Of a stretch of 64,000 nt of DNA, positions 1 to 18,543 are shown one piece after another (the first letter of the stretch is position 1; each line of letters opens with the position of its first letter). The stretch is from NCBI RefSeq assembly GCF_932294415.1, contig NC_065544.1:17025351-17089350 (forward strand), given 5' to 3'. The notes beneath the pieces are model-generated. The model searched no databases. It worked only from the letters and a program-made list of their open reading frames with translations, and was not told where the DNA came from. Position numbers and translations under genes: made by a program. This DNA is from Quercus robur (taxonomy: Eukaryota; Streptophyta; Magnoliopsida; Fagales; Fagaceae).

Positions 1-614
1 TATCTTCTACCTTGTTTGAATGTTTTTAAAATTAAGTAAAAAGAATGGGAATAATTAGCATTTTCATAGTTTGTAATTTTGTTAATATGGTAAAGCTAAA
101 TTTGATAATTCATTTGGTCAAGTATTTCTATACTTTACTTTCCCTCCAAATCTCTTCAATTTAGGAGAATTAAAAATGAAGGGTTAGAAGTAGTTAAAAC
201 CCCTTAAATCTCTCCCCTTTTCCCTTAGAAAACATCTAAACAAGGTGGTTTAACTTACTCTCCTTCTCTCTACTCTACTTTCTTCTACTCCTCATCCATC
301 CAAACAAGCTATAAGAGTTAGACCACAAGCCACTTGTACAACTCTTATGAATCCCGTGAAATTTATTTCAATTCTTTTTTCTTTTTGGTTCTCTTTTTTG
401 TTCTTTTCTTTTTCTTTGCTTCATTGGATCTCTTCAAGGTTTGGCTTGACTTTGGGCCCATCTTGTAACATTGAACTTCCACGTGAATTGGTTCTTCAAT
501 GGTTTTTCTCTTTTTACTCTTCCACAAATTCCTATTAGTATTTAAAGCCTTTATCACCTATTAAACAAAGATTATTTATAATCAATCACAAAATAGCATA
601 AGAGTAAGGCTAAA
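1..614. other. Intergenic AT-rich sequence, left edge
   Basis: I see no gene here. The short open frames on both strands at 347-557 are a T/C-rich stretch read as codons, with no recognisable domain. The stretch ends where a terminal-inverted-repeat element begins at 615. Confidence 0.6.
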
Positions 615-1260
615 GGCTGTGTTTGGTTCGCGTAAAATCATTTCCGGAAAGGAAAACGTTTTCATGTGTTTGGCTATCACAAAATTCATTTTACGGAAAA
701 TTAATTTTGGTGTTTGGTTCATTTCATCATTTTACCAGAAAATGCATCAAATCCGGCAAAACGCTCGTCCGACGAGCGTCCGATGAGCGTCCGACGAGCG
801 GCGCTCGTCGGACGAACGCGCTTGTCTCTCGTCGATCGACGAGCGCTCGTCGATCGACGAGAGACGAGCGCGCTCGTCGATCGCGATCGTCGATCGACGA
901 GAGACAAGCGCACTCGTCGATCGCACCGCTTGATCGACGATCGCGATCGTGCACCGCGCCGCTCGTCCGCGCAGTGCAATCGTCGGACGAGCGGCGCGGT
1001 CGTCGATCGCGCCGCTCGTCGGCGCGATCGTCCCTCTCTCTCTCTGATCTGGGCTCTCTCTTCTCTCTCTCTCTCTCTCTTTTTCTGGAAGTGAATTGAA
1101 GTGAAAATGAAGGCAGAAATGGATTTCCGTGGTCAAAGGGGAAATTTGTGGTCAACCGGAAATCATTTTCCGGAAAATAATGTTTTCTGTGACAGCCAAA
1201 CGCATGCATTTTCCGAAAAATCATTTCCGGAATCACTTTGAAGTCGATTCAAACGCAGCC
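615..1260. mobile_element. Non-autonomous TIR element (MITE-like) with GC-rich CGATCG core
   Basis: The left end starts GGCTGTGTTTGGTTCGCG and the right end, reverse-complemented, starts GGCTGCGTTTGAATCGAC. Both ends continue into similar ATCATTTCCGGAAA blocks, so the ends are inverted repeats. The three bases AAA flank both sides (612-614 and 1261-1263), a possible 3-bp target duplication. The core (about 755-1030) is a GC-rich array of CGTCGATCGACGAG-type units, very unlike the AT-rich surroundings. No transposase is encoded. The ends and 3-bp duplication suggest a PIF/Harbinger-type MITE, but AAA is not the usual TWA, so the superfamily is uncertain. It lies just upstream of the proteasome gene promoter. 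Confidence 0.6.
755..1030. repeat. GC-rich short-unit array of CGATCGACGAGCG motifs
   Basis: Degenerate, partly palindromic units built from GACGAGCG, CGTCGATCG and CGCGATCGTCG. They are open in several frames on both strands, which produces spurious Arg/Ser-rich ORFs. The region is rich in CpG inside an AT-rich genome, so it is a likely methylation target. Confidence 0.75.
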
Positions 1261-1369
1261 AAACATACAAATATGAGAATATTTTATTGTCTATATTTCA
1301 TACACATCATGTCTGAAAAACCGATCCAATGATAAGTCAATGATTTGTGTTTTTAGGAAACTAACGACT

Positions 1370-1455
1370 TGGGCCTCTCATATAGGTCCTTGAAAATATT
1401 GAAGCAAGTTTACGAATTGGTCCAATTTGAACGAAGCAGAGCCTGGCCCAGCCCA
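1370..1455 (+). promoter_or_regulatory. Cluster of TGGGC/GCCCA motifs upstream of the alpha-5 gene
   Basis: TGGGC occurs at 1370-1374, and its complement GCCCA at 1446-1450 and 1451-1455. TGGGC-type elements are known as proteasome-related cis-elements in plants, bound by the NAC53/NAC78 regulators of the proteasome stress regulon. The position 0.5 kb upstream of a 20S subunit start codon fits that role. The motif is short and the assignment is an inference. Confidence 0.45.
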
Positions 1456-1529
1456 TGAAAAAAGAAGCCTTCTTCCCCAACAAGAAAACTTTGAGACCTT
1501 TATTATACTTCTTCGTTTTCAATCAGAGT

Positions 1530-1924
1530 AAAGCTCTCTCACTCTCTCTCTCTCTCTCACACGCAAACACACCATTCAATCAAACCGGTAAATGTCTCTC
1601 TCTCTCTCTTTCTCTCTCTCTGGTTTCTCTGATTCAATTTGATTCTTCTTTGATTCACTCTTCGCTGTTCTAAGATTATCAAAACCCTCGCTCTTCGATT
1701 GGTGTGAAAAACCCCCATTGCCTGAGCTAAAAGCTTGCATTTGAGAGATCCATTACTCTCTCACTCTCTCTCTGCTTCTATACTCGTTTTTCAGTTTCAG
1801 TTTCTAACAATTTCAGTCTGAGAAAATCAATATGTTTGTTTTCACATATATGTGCTTGTGTAATTAGCGAAAATTTTGTTAATGAAACTGATCTAGGGTT
1901 TATGTTCTGCAAATTCTAGGGTTT
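1530..1924 (+). promoter_or_regulatory. CT-rich leader and two telo-box motifs before the alpha-5 start codon
   Basis: CT runs (about 1532-1558, 1593-1620, 1752-1772) are typical of plant core promoters and 5' leaders. TAGGGTTT, the complement of the telo-box AAACCCTA, occurs at 1894-1901 and 1917-1924, only 25-55 nt before the ATG. Such motifs are common in 5' regions of highly expressed housekeeping genes. The transcription start is not determined. Confidence 0.4.
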
Positions 1925-1948
1925 TTTGTTAATCGAATCGAATCGAAA

Positions 1949-8838
<6,890 letters not shown>

Positions 8839-9600
8839 GTGCAAGTCCTCACATTGCAAATTTTAGATTTGTATCGCACTTGTTGAAGATGAAATCCCTT
8901 GATGGATTGGTGACAAATGCTGTATCATTGCGAAAACTAGATCAAAATGGAAGCATTTCATGGGAACTTGAATAGAATACTTTTGCAATTAAATCTTGCC
9001 TGGCTAATGTTGGTTGCAGTTAAATGCTTGGCTATCTGAACTTGGTGGTTTTTGATATACAGACTAGAGGAATCTCAAGATTATGATTGACTTTATTTTG
9101 TTCATGATATATTCCATTGGTAGATGCTTCGTATTTGGGTTACTAAAAAAAATGTTAATGTTTTATGGGCCATACATTTCTATAATCTTTCGTAATTCCT
9201 TGCTCCATTGAAATAGCTGAGAGATAAGAGCATGGGGTTTGTATTAGAGCATGTACATGCAAGTAGACTTGCAAATTTAGCAAAAATAAATATATAAAAG
9301 ATGATTCTTGCAATCCAAGCTTGTCGGGAGACCATAGAAACTTGCTCATTCTAGTACAGATTATAATAAAAAAACAAAACCATAGAAACTTGATCATAAT
9401 GCTACATATAGGAATAAAAACACTCAAGAAAAAATGGAAGATGCTTGCAAGCCACGATCACATGGTTATATGACTGATGTGCCTGAAGAGACCTGGACAA
9501 GAAATTTTAAATCAAATGAATCACAACACAGCTGAAGCTTTATCATAATGCCACAGAGAACATGAAGAAAGACACTCACAAGCCATAAACACAATGTATT
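8839..9600. other. 3' flank of the alpha-5 gene, then repeat-bearing spacer
   Basis: After the stop codon comes AT-rich, 3'-UTR-like sequence. From about 9320, short phrases such as ccatagaaacttg recur; the same phrases occur beyond the second DUF247 copy at about 12195-12260. The tandem duplication of DUF247 units therefore includes their 3' flanks. No gene is seen. Confidence 0.6.
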
Positions 9601-9639
9601 AACTGCTATTGTTGAATATTCGAGAGCAGCCATAGACAG

Positions 9640-11155
9640 AGCAACACGTCTGGAGAGTCATCAGAGACGGAACAAGATTGCAGCAAAAAGCGTGCGAACA
9701 TTCCATAAAGTAAATACACACTTCTTGGCGAATTTGCGAGCCTTAGCCTTTCGTAAACCATTATAGTAGTTGTTAACATCTGCAATTGCCTTGTACAATT
9801 CATGTGTACTTGCTAATTGTACAGACTTGCTCATGCCACTGAAGATCTTTACAACCTCGTCATCCTTCAAGGACTCAGTTTTCAGAATTCCATGATGCCT
9901 CAATACCTTCACATCTTTTGTGGTCTCTATAATCCCATTCATCAATTCAATATACTGTGTAAAAACCAGAGACTCAGACTCAGACTCATCAAACTTGGAC
10001 GTTGCTTCAAATGCCACAAGGTTTCTAATTATAACCTCTGAGTTAACATCTATTTTAATGTTAGGGAGCTTAAATGTGGTTGCGCCATGGTCAAACCCAA
10101 TGGCTGTGATGTGGTTTGTGAAGGAGAATTTCACCCCTCCATCACAAAGTTTTGATGCTGTTGGAACCAAAATTTCCTTTTCATCCAAAGCATTATTATT
10201 AATAGAGGAGGAATCAAGATTTGACCATGGTAGCTCAAGTAAACCTTTTACTAGCTCAATTGGTTTTTAAATATCTGTCGGGTATATCTAAACCTAATAC
10301 TATACCTGCAACTTCAGTCGTAATTCTTGATTGTGGCATGTCTTCTTCTTCTTCTTCTTCTTCTTCCTCTTTGGGTGCCTCCTCTTCCGGTGGCTCTTTG
10401 AGCATAATCAAGTGGTACAAAAGGTCCAACAAATGAGGATGCTTCAAAGCTATGGAAGCTAGGTAGTTCTCTAGCACATGGAGTGGAGAGAGTGCTTTAC
10501 AATAACCCAACAACATTTGAGGAAGAAATTTCTCAATGATAGTTGACTTCTTTTTCTTCTTAGATGCAACATTGCTTGAGTTTGGCTCTGAGCATTCAAT
10601 GAGCAAGATATTTTTCAGCACAATAATTGGAATTTGGTTCTCAAGCATCATTGTATCTCTGAGCATCCCATCTTGGGCCAGTCTCGTTCCTGCGGTGTCA
10701 ACTAAGCCATGCAAAATATTTGAAGAGGTTAGAGTATCTTTGCCAACGCCATAATAACATAGCAACTCAAATAGAAACAAAGCATTAATAGCCATTGCAT
10801 ATGCTATTTCAGAGTCATCAGCTTTCAAGTACATTTGGTAACAAGAACGTACAGATGGAACTAGCTGCTTTAGTTCAGAAATGAGTTCTTTGAACTCAAT
10901 TCTTCCAAACCCCTTATGCATTTTTCTTGCTACACCAACCTTGTACATCTGCATTGATTCAAGCTCCAATCGGTTATGATGCAATAGTCCTAATCCTACT
11001 ACTTGTGGACAATAAGCTTCTGGTTTGGAAGCTTTTAGAAAGTCAGGCACTTTAAAGACACAAATAGGAACATCAGTGTCATTGCTGTGGATGATGTTAT
11101 TGATAGCAATGATCCATTGATCTTGCGGTTGATTAAAGTTTAAACTTGAGGCCAT
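9640..11155 (-). pseudogene. DUF247 (UPF0481) protein, copy 1, frameshifted
   Basis: Reads from ATG 11155 (MASSLNFNQPQDQWIIAINN) as a typical DUF247 protein. Family hallmarks seen are SVRSCYQMYL, MLENQIPIIVLKN and HLLDLLYHLIMLKEPPEE, followed by an acidic Glu run. The frame breaks at about 10256-10290. A one-base insertion relative to copy 2 gives the false end YLKTN-stop, and the next frame carries on to DEKEILVPTASKLCDGGVKF. It continues through KKCVFTLWNVRTLFAAIL, the start of the usual C-terminal membrane segment, where a second shift ends it early. DUF247 proteins are plant-specific, often membrane-anchored and of poorly known function; some act in grass self-incompatibility. With few lesions it is the youngest of three copies here. 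A sequencing error at the single middle shift cannot be excluded. Confidence 0.8.
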
Positions 11156-11159
11156 GTTT

Positions 11160-12380
11160 GGTTGGCTTCTATGTTCAAGTTAGATCCAATCTATTTATAT
11201 AGGACAATCTGATCATCGATGAGAGTTTCTTTTACTTTCTGTATTGGCCATGATACCTACCACAATAGAAAAAAAAACGTGATACAAATGAGTAAATGAG
11301 CAATAAGCATTATTTCTCACATTATCTTTTTATAATTTGTTAAAATGATAAATTGTAATTGGAGTAACATTATCTTCATCTGATTTTACTATTAACACTA
11401 CTTTTTTAAGACACTACTAATCATAACATGTTAACTAAAAATTGATTGATTACAATGAAAAATTCAACATTTAACACACTCACTTGAATCTAAAATAAAA
11501 TTTGAATGACCTTTTTTGATTAATCACAAAAATTGTTAGTGATATTTTGGAATCTTTATCATTATTGTGGACAGGGAGGGTCAATCTGAGGTAGGCTTTG
11601 TCTTACATATCAAATTATTGTTTGTTGATGTGAGGAAGGCTTTACACTTTCTTTTGTTTGTTTTCCATTTAACTGCTTGCAATATATGTATTGGTGGGTT
11701 AACTATTTAAAGCTTTTGAATTAAAAATCAGTATTTCATTTCACGTGAATTTGATGTTTTTTCTCTTTTAAATTTTTTTAGTGCCAGATCGTATCTCATA
11801 AAAGTGATTGGATATGGGCACAAGGGACAAGGGGTTTACTTTAAAACATGAGGAAGGAAATAGTGAGGTAGAAATAGATTAGAGTTATGTAATGGGATTT
11901 GGGGTTCGAAAAAACTATTTTTATGTTAATGTTGCACTATTCATGCAAAGTGTACATTATAGTTATAAGAATTGTACGCTTTGTCTCGAACGGGCAAATA
12001 TTAGCCACATTTTTGCCTAAATTTACTCTTTACATGGTACCATTCATGTAAACTAATCAATACCTTGGGGGTTATTGTTATTCCTAAAGAACCATTACCA
12101 GTCCGGCTTGATGTATCTAATTTGTGCGAGGAAATTTGATATGTCTGAAGAGACCTAGATCTTCTGAGAAGACTCTTGCAAACCAAGATCATCAGAAAAC
12201 AATAGAAACTTGATCATAATACAACATATAACAATTAAAAAAGAAGACCATAGAAACTTAGATAAGAATAGAACAAGAAGAAAGACGCTTGCAAGCCATG
12301 ATCACATGATTACAATGTACCATAGCTAGAAGATCTTATTTTCTAACAACTTTCAAACCAAGAACATTACAAGACAGCAG
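11160..12380. other. Spacer between DUF247 copies 1 and 2
   Basis: AT-rich. The part at 11560-11860 (aggtaggctttgtctta, gtttgttgatgtgagg, ggggtttactttaaaacatg) is repeated at about 15725-16020. These are the duplicated upstream (promoter-side) flanks of the DUF247 units. No coding feature is seen. Confidence 0.6.
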
Positions 12381-12459
12381 AAGCTTTATTACAATGTTAC
12401 AGTACAGAGATAAGAATTAAACATGAAGAAAGACATTTGCAAGCCATGATCACATTGTC

Positions 12460-14022
12460 TTAATTGCTCTTGTTGAATAAACGAGAGCACCCATTGCCAC
12501 AGCAAAACGTCTGGAGAGCCATTAGGGACAAAAGCAAGATTATAGCAAAAAGTGTGCGAACATTCCATAAAGTGAATACACACTTCATGATGAATTTGTG
12601 AGCCTTAACCTTTCGTAAATCATTATAGTAGTTGTTAACATCTGCAATGGCCTTGTCTAAATCATGTGCATTTGCTTCTCGAATCGGCTTGGTGGTTGTC
12701 CCACTAAAGATTTTCACAACCTCCTCTTCCTTCATGGACTCAGTTTGAAGAATCCCCTGATCCCTCAGTACCTTCACACCCTTTTCAGTCTCTATAATTG
12801 CGTTCATCAATTCAAAATACCGCTAAAATAAGGGACTCGGACTCAGACTTGGACATTGCTTCATATGCCACCAGGTTTCTAATTACAACCTCCGAGTTAA
12901 CATCTAACATAAGGAGAGGGAGCTTAAACGAGGTTTTGTCACGTTCAAATTCAATGGCTGTGATGTGGTCTGTGATGAATTTCACTCCAACATCACAAAG
13001 GCTTGACGCTGTAGGAATTAGGATTTCCTTTTCAACATGAACTATATTTTTAATAGAGTTGGGATCAAGTTTTGGCGATGGTAGCTCAAGTAAACCTTTT
13101 ACTAGCTCTATTGGTTTTTTAATATCTTTTGGTATATCTAGAGACAATAATATACCTGCTGCTTCTTTCACAAATTTTGTATTCAAAAAGTTTTTCCCTA
13201 CTGGTTTCCTTTCTTCTTCTTCATCTTCTTCTTCCTCCGTTGCCATCTCTTCAGGCGGCTCTTTGAGCATAATCAAGTGGTACAAAAGGTCCAACAAATG
13301 AGCATGCTTTAAAGCTATGGAAGCAGGATAATTCTCTAGCAAATTGAATGGAGAGAGTGCTTTGCAATAACCCCACAACATATGAGGAAGATATTTCTCA
13401 ATGATAGGTGACTTCTTTTTCTTCTTGGATGCAACATGGCTTGAGTTTGGCTCCGAGCATTCGATGAACAAGATATTTTTCAACACAACAATTGGAATCT
13501 GGTTCTCAAGCATCATTGTATCTCTGAGTATCCCATCTTTGGCCAATCTCATTCCAGCGGTGTCAACTAAGTCACGCAAAATATTTGAAGAGGTTAAGAG
13601 TATCTTTGCCAATGCCATAGTAACATAGCAACTCAAATAAGAACAAAGCATCAATAGCCATTGCATATGCTATTTCAAAGTCATTAGCTTTCAAGTACAT
13701 TTGGTAACAAGCACGCACAGATGGAACTAGCTGCTTTAGTTCATAAATGAGTTCTCCGAACTCAATTCTTTCAAACCCCTTATGGATTTTTCTTGCTACA
13801 CCAACCTTGTACATCTGCATTGATTCAAGCTCGAATCTGTTATGACGCAATAGTCCTAATCCTACTACTTGTGGACAATAAGCTTCTGGCTTGGAAACCT
13901 TTAGAGAGTCTGGCACTTTGAACTTTGAAGACGCAAATAGGAATGTCAATATCGTTGCTGTGGAAGATGTTATTGATAGCAATGACCCTTTGATCTTAGG
14001 GTTGATTAAAGTTTAAAGCCAT
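12460..14022 (-). pseudogene. DUF247 (UPF0481) protein, copy 2, several lesions
   Basis: Paralog of copy 1 along its whole length and flanks. ATG at 14022 is followed by an in-frame TAA at codon 9 (13996-13998), where copy 1 has a Gln codon. Further lesions against copy 1 are a 7-nt insertion near 13920, a one-base insertion near 13594, and a 2-base loss near 12825. The conserved blocks MMLENQIPIVVLKNI, HLLDLLYHLIMLKEPPEE and VNSEVVIRNLVAYEA are intact in separate frames. The C-terminal hydrophobic segment FAIILLLSLMALQ is better kept than in copy 1. It is clearly a pseudogene, and useful as a reference for the original frame of copy 1. Confidence 0.85.
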
Positions 14023-16560
14023 GTTGGGTTAGCTACTATGTTCAGGTTAGTTCCAATTTATACAGGACGAAATTCATCATCTGTGACAGTTTCTCTTATA
14101 TATTGTAATGTAGGGGTGGCAATGTATGACACACACAACTTGCGAACATGACATCATTTTTGTGTGGGTTAGTGTTTAGTTTAAATGGGTTCGTGTAAAA
14201 AATAAGATGACACACTTTACTGGGATTAAAAAACTGGTCAATTTCATATTGATGTTTAACTCGCAATCAATCCGAAATGACCTAATTAATATAAATAAAT
14301 GTGGTTTTTATCTTACATAAATTTGAATTCTAAATATAATGGAGTAATTAAAAGAATTTTATTGGTTATATTGATAAATTATTAATTAAAACTCTAAAGT
14401 CCCTAACCCTTTTACTTGAAACAACGGGGGAAAAAAAATCTATTTTTGCTTTATTTGTCTTAGAATATTATCTACTAATGGGTTGAAATGGGTTGTGTCA
14501 TATCGACCCGCTTAATAAACGGTTTGTGTTAAGATTGAGAGATTTTGATACGATTATTAAATGAGTTGGGTTAGGGTTGAGTTTTGTATTTAAATACCTT
14601 TACCTCGACATGACATGAACAAGGGGGAAAAAAAAAACAAAGAATGAAATAAATGTGATACAAGAGTAAATGAACAATATGCATTACTTTTTTCATTATT
14701 TTTTTTATAATTTGTTAAGATAACAAATTATGATTGGAATAATATCATTTTCAAGCTAGACCTAGGTTTAGGTAACTTAGGCCATAAGCCTTGGACCCCT
14801 ACTAGAGAGAAGCCCCCTAATGTGGGGGCCAATAAGTGATATATATATATATATATATATAAATATGAGTTGTACAATTTTCCCCTTTTTAAGAAAGCAT
14901 AAAAAATTGATTGATGCTAGAAATACTACAAATTTTATTGCGTAGGTCTTACAAATTGTTGTGCCACCAATCATAAGAAGTTATTAAAATATTCATTTAT
15001 TATCTTGTTGAAGTGCTACAAACTAACATTCTTATCCACATCATTTAGTAAGGTTTTTTTTTTTTTTTTTTTTTTTAAAAATTTTTTTTAAATAAAATTT
15101 GTAGAAGCTCTAGCATTTCTCCCCCAAAAATTTTAAACTAATAAAAATCAACAAATCACCATTAAGTAAATGAAAAATATTAAAGACACTAAAAATTTCA
15201 CTACAAAATATTTACAAATTGATGTGGCAATAATAGACTGATACCACTTAAACAATATAATAAATTAATGTTTGAATTAATTTTTTCTGATTGGTGACAC
15301 TTCAATTTGTAAGGCCTGTTTGATAAATTTTTTCAATATCCCTAGTATTGCTAAAGTGAATTGGTCATATAAAAAAGTAAGAATAATTGATTTTAAAAAA
15401 AAATTATAGTTCAAAATATTAACTAAATTGATGGTTAATAAACTAAATTTTATTTAAGTAATATTTAAATATACGTTTGACCCATTTAAAGTTTTATCCT
15501 AAGGCCTCAAATTGTTTTGATCTAGTCTGGATCATTTTCAAGTGATTTTACTATTAATACTACTTTTTAAAATATTAATCTTAGCACTTCAACTAAAAAT
15601 TGATCGATTACGATAAAAAAAAAAAAAAAAACTTAACCTTAACCACCAATGCCTATAAGTACTGGGATCCTAAATTAAATTTGAATGAAATTTTGTAATT
15701 AATCACACAAATTGTTGGTTAAACTTTGGAATCTTTATTATTGTGGTCAGGTGGTCAATGAGAGGTAGGCTTTGTCTTAATATCAACAATTGTTTGTTGA
15801 TGTGAGGTAGGCTTTAGACTTTCTCTTGTTTGTTTTCCATTTAACTACGTGCATTAATCAAGGGATACGTATGTGCTGATGGATTAGATATTTAAAACTT
15901 TGAATTAAAAATCAGTATTTCATTTTATGTGAATTTGATGTTTTTATCATCTACGAGCCAGATTCTCATAAGTGAATGAATGTGGGCACAAGGGACAAGG
16001 GGTTTACTTTAAAACATGAAATTGCATCTAAATAGGCTCAATCGAAACTCACACAGGCACTACCAAATGCATCTTTCAACTTAATTAATGACCATTACAA
16101 TTAAAACGCTTATGATTATATGTATGTTTTTGAGAGAATATCAATCTATAATGTCCGCTCGTGATGATAACTCTTTATCATTAAACCAAGACACTAATCG
16201 GTTTTTGGTGTAGGAAGTGATTAAATCCCAGATTTTTTATTCAACCGTCAAAAATTTTACCAGTTTAGCTAACTGAATTATCCAATATTGAGACAAGGAC
16301 AATAGATCATATTTTTTTTTCCTAAGATAAAATTTGTTATGACAAGAAATCTCTAGAGTCTAGAGTGATGGGTTCCTTGTAAAGTCTTTTGTGGTCCAAT
16401 AATGAACTTGAGATCAAATCCCATTTACACCAAAAGAAATTTATTGGCTTATAGAGAACAATTATTATAAAACGAATGCTATAAATTCAAATTATATTTT
16501 ATCTTTTTAAAAAAAAAAAACAAAACAAAAAACCACAGATTATCTTATTCTGACAAGAAT
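14023..16560. other. Spacer between DUF247 copies 2 and 3 with repeat debris
   Basis: From about 14111 it contains a 'ggggtggcaat' segment with cgacccgctt and gggttgggtt-type phrases, typical of hAT-like MITE debris, although no clean right end was found. A (TA)n run is at about 14838-14861 and a poly-T run at about 15053-15076. The flank at 15725-16020 matches 11560-11860. No gene is supported. Confidence 0.5.
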
Positions 16561-16569
16561 TTAATTTCC

Positions 16570-17011
16570 CACTATCCCATCTTTGGCCAATCTCGTTCTT
16601 GCAGAATCAACTAACGCAAAATATTTTGAGAGGTTAGAGTCCCTTTGTCACGGCTAAAGTTATATAACAATAGAAACAAAAACAAAGTATCAATAGCAAT
16701 TGCACATGCAATTAAAAATGTCAATGATGCAATGGTCCTAAGCCAATTACTTCTGGAAAGTATTCAGCAAAAAAAAAAAAAAAAAATTACTTCTGGAAAG
16801 TAGGCTTCTGGCATGGAAGCCCATAATTTTCGGGCACACGGAACACACAAATAAGAAAATCAAAATCTTCGCTTTTGAAGATGTCAATGACCCATTGATT
16901 TTCCTTCCAAAAAAAAAAAAGACCCATTGATTTTTGTGTGGAATCTGAGTTTGAACTTGAGGCTATGTTGCTGTTGGGTTGTTTACAATGTTCAAGTTAG
17001 TTCCAATTTAA
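16570..17011 (-). pseudogene. DUF247 copy 3, short decayed fragment
   Basis: Matches copies 1 and 2 in two blocks. The first (16574-16712) matches the region around 13530-13675, with 'cccatctttggccaatctc' and 'gcaaaatatttt'. The second (16725-17011) matches the 5' end of the gene, through the start-codon neighbourhood 'cttgaggctatgtt' and the upstream 'atgttcaagttag'. The middle is deleted. Two tiny A-tailed inserts with target duplications interrupt it at 16763-16784 and 16903-16920. It is the oldest copy of the tandem triplet. Confidence 0.75.
16745..16934 (+). mobile_element. Two A-tailed micro-insertions with target-site duplications
   Basis: Insert one is TTCAGC plus 16 A (16763-16784) between 18-nt duplicates (16745-16762 and 16785-16802). 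Insert two is CCTTCC plus 12 A (16903-16920) between 14-nt duplicates (16889-16902 and 16921-16934). The matching positions in DUF247 copies 1 and 2 hold single, uninterrupted versions. This is the outcome expected from target-primed reverse transcription of a severely 5'-truncated template. Confidence 0.7.
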
Positions 17012-17450
17012 ACAGTTGTAGAGAGTGTTGTGCATTTGCTACAACTTTTTCCTTTAGTTTTTAGTTTTAAACTTTTATGTATAGTTTTTAAAAATTTCAT
17101 ATTTTCTCACATTTTTAAAATACAAGTATACTTTAACACACTTTTTATAAAAGTAATCAGCAAAAAATTAAATAAATTGATGCCAAAGGCACACACAGCA
17201 ACATTTCTCTACTCACTGTATTGGCTATGTGATGCACGATAATTAGAACAAAATGAAACAATAGAAAAATAAAGGGATATGACTTAGAAATCAACACTTA
17301 GGCCTGACTTAAAATTAGCACCAAGAAGAAAACCACTAAGAGTCAGCACTTAGGGTGAAACTAGAGTTAGCACCAGACCAAAGAGAGACCAAAATGCCTT
17401 TTTTATTTTTTTATAAAAAATCAAAATATCAACTATCTCCAAAAGGAGTA
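17012..17450. other. Spacer before the Sirevirus-like element
   Basis: AT-rich, with repeated 'tagcaccaagaagaaaacc' and 'tcagcacttaggg'-like phrases at 17280-17380. No gene is seen. The sequence ends at the 5' LTR start (17451). Confidence 0.5.
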
Positions 17451-18470
17451 TGTTAGGACATATGTGTTTCACTTGTAAGAACATATGTTATAATTTTATG
17501 TAATTGGCTTATCCTTTAACAAAACGCACTTTACTTGTATTTGGGTAGATTTAAGATGTTTTAAATACTTCAAGAAACCTTGTTTCAAGATCAAATATTG
17601 AAGTTTTCAAGTCTGTTCAAGAAAACAAGTTCAGAGTGCAAAATCATTAAAGCTCGACAGCTGGTCGACAGCTGCATCTATCAAGCTTAAGGAAGCTGTT
17701 CTTCATTTAGTGTGCTCAACACCTGCTTGACACCTGCTATCTATCGAGGTTTAAGATTTTCAGAATTTCAATATGAATTTCTTGGGATCCGTGAATATGT
17801 CTTTGGCCCTTCTTTTCTCCTAAACCTAGACATATAAAAGGATCAGTTTAAAGGTCGTCAAAGTGTTCACAAGTTGCACAAGTTTTGAGCAAAATCTGTT
17901 CGAGCAAATTGTGACTGGAGACGAAGTTCTTGCCCTAGTTCATCTCTTTCTCTTGAAGAAGTTGCTGTGTATGTGCACCGCAGGGTTTTGTGACCAAGCA
18001 TCTTCATGATCTTCATCGTTTGGATGAACTGAAGAACTTTGCAACCAACAACCTTCTTAGTTGGTGATTGAAGTCGCGTACTGGGATTCGCGCAATTGGT
18101 TAGTCACGTACTGGGAGTCGTGCATTTGAAAGGGAAACTATCACTATAGAACAAGTCCAATTGAGTATTGAGGTAAAGGTTCAACTATAAGTTGGTAAGG
18201 TACTTAGATTCCTTTACTTGTAACCGCTTGTTGTGATAATAGTGGAGTTTCGGGAATGGTGACATCAAAATCACTCGGTAGGGTTTTTGCCGTTAGGTTT
18301 TTCCCATTCGTAAACAAATTACCGTGTCTTTTATTTTCCGCTGCATATTTAGTTTATTGGTGATTTATTTGTGCTACCACGCGTTTGCATGTTAAATTGA
18401 TTAATTAATAACTTGACTAATTAATTAATTAATCTCTATCACAAGGGGTCATTCAGTTTGTGGCCTATCA
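17451..18470 (+). repeat. 5' LTR of the Sirevirus-like element
   Basis: Begins TGTTAGGACATATG and probably ends CCTATCA, two bases before the primer binding site. It contains direct phrases such as tcgacagctg and tatcgagctt that also occur, in more elaborate form, in the internal region at 21560-21840. The exact 3' end is inferred from the primer-site position because the other LTR lacks it. Confidence 0.75.
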
Positions 18471-18472
18471 AG

Positions 18473-18486
18473 TGGTACTAGAGCGG
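18473..18486 (+). other. Primer binding site, degenerate initiator-tRNA-Met type
   Basis: TGGTACTAGAGCGG resembles the usual Copia site TGGTATCAGAGC with an altered middle. It lies two bases after the inferred LTR end. Confidence 0.7.
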
Positions 18487-18543
18487 ACACACTCTGATTA
18501 GGGTTTAATCTTTGCTGTGTTGATCCATTGACCCTTATTTGTC

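Noticed and set aside
623-1236. Several 80-170-codon ORFs rich in Arg/Ser/Asp on both strands
   Set aside because: They are the GC-rich CGATCG repeat array read in all frames; no domain, and open on both strands.
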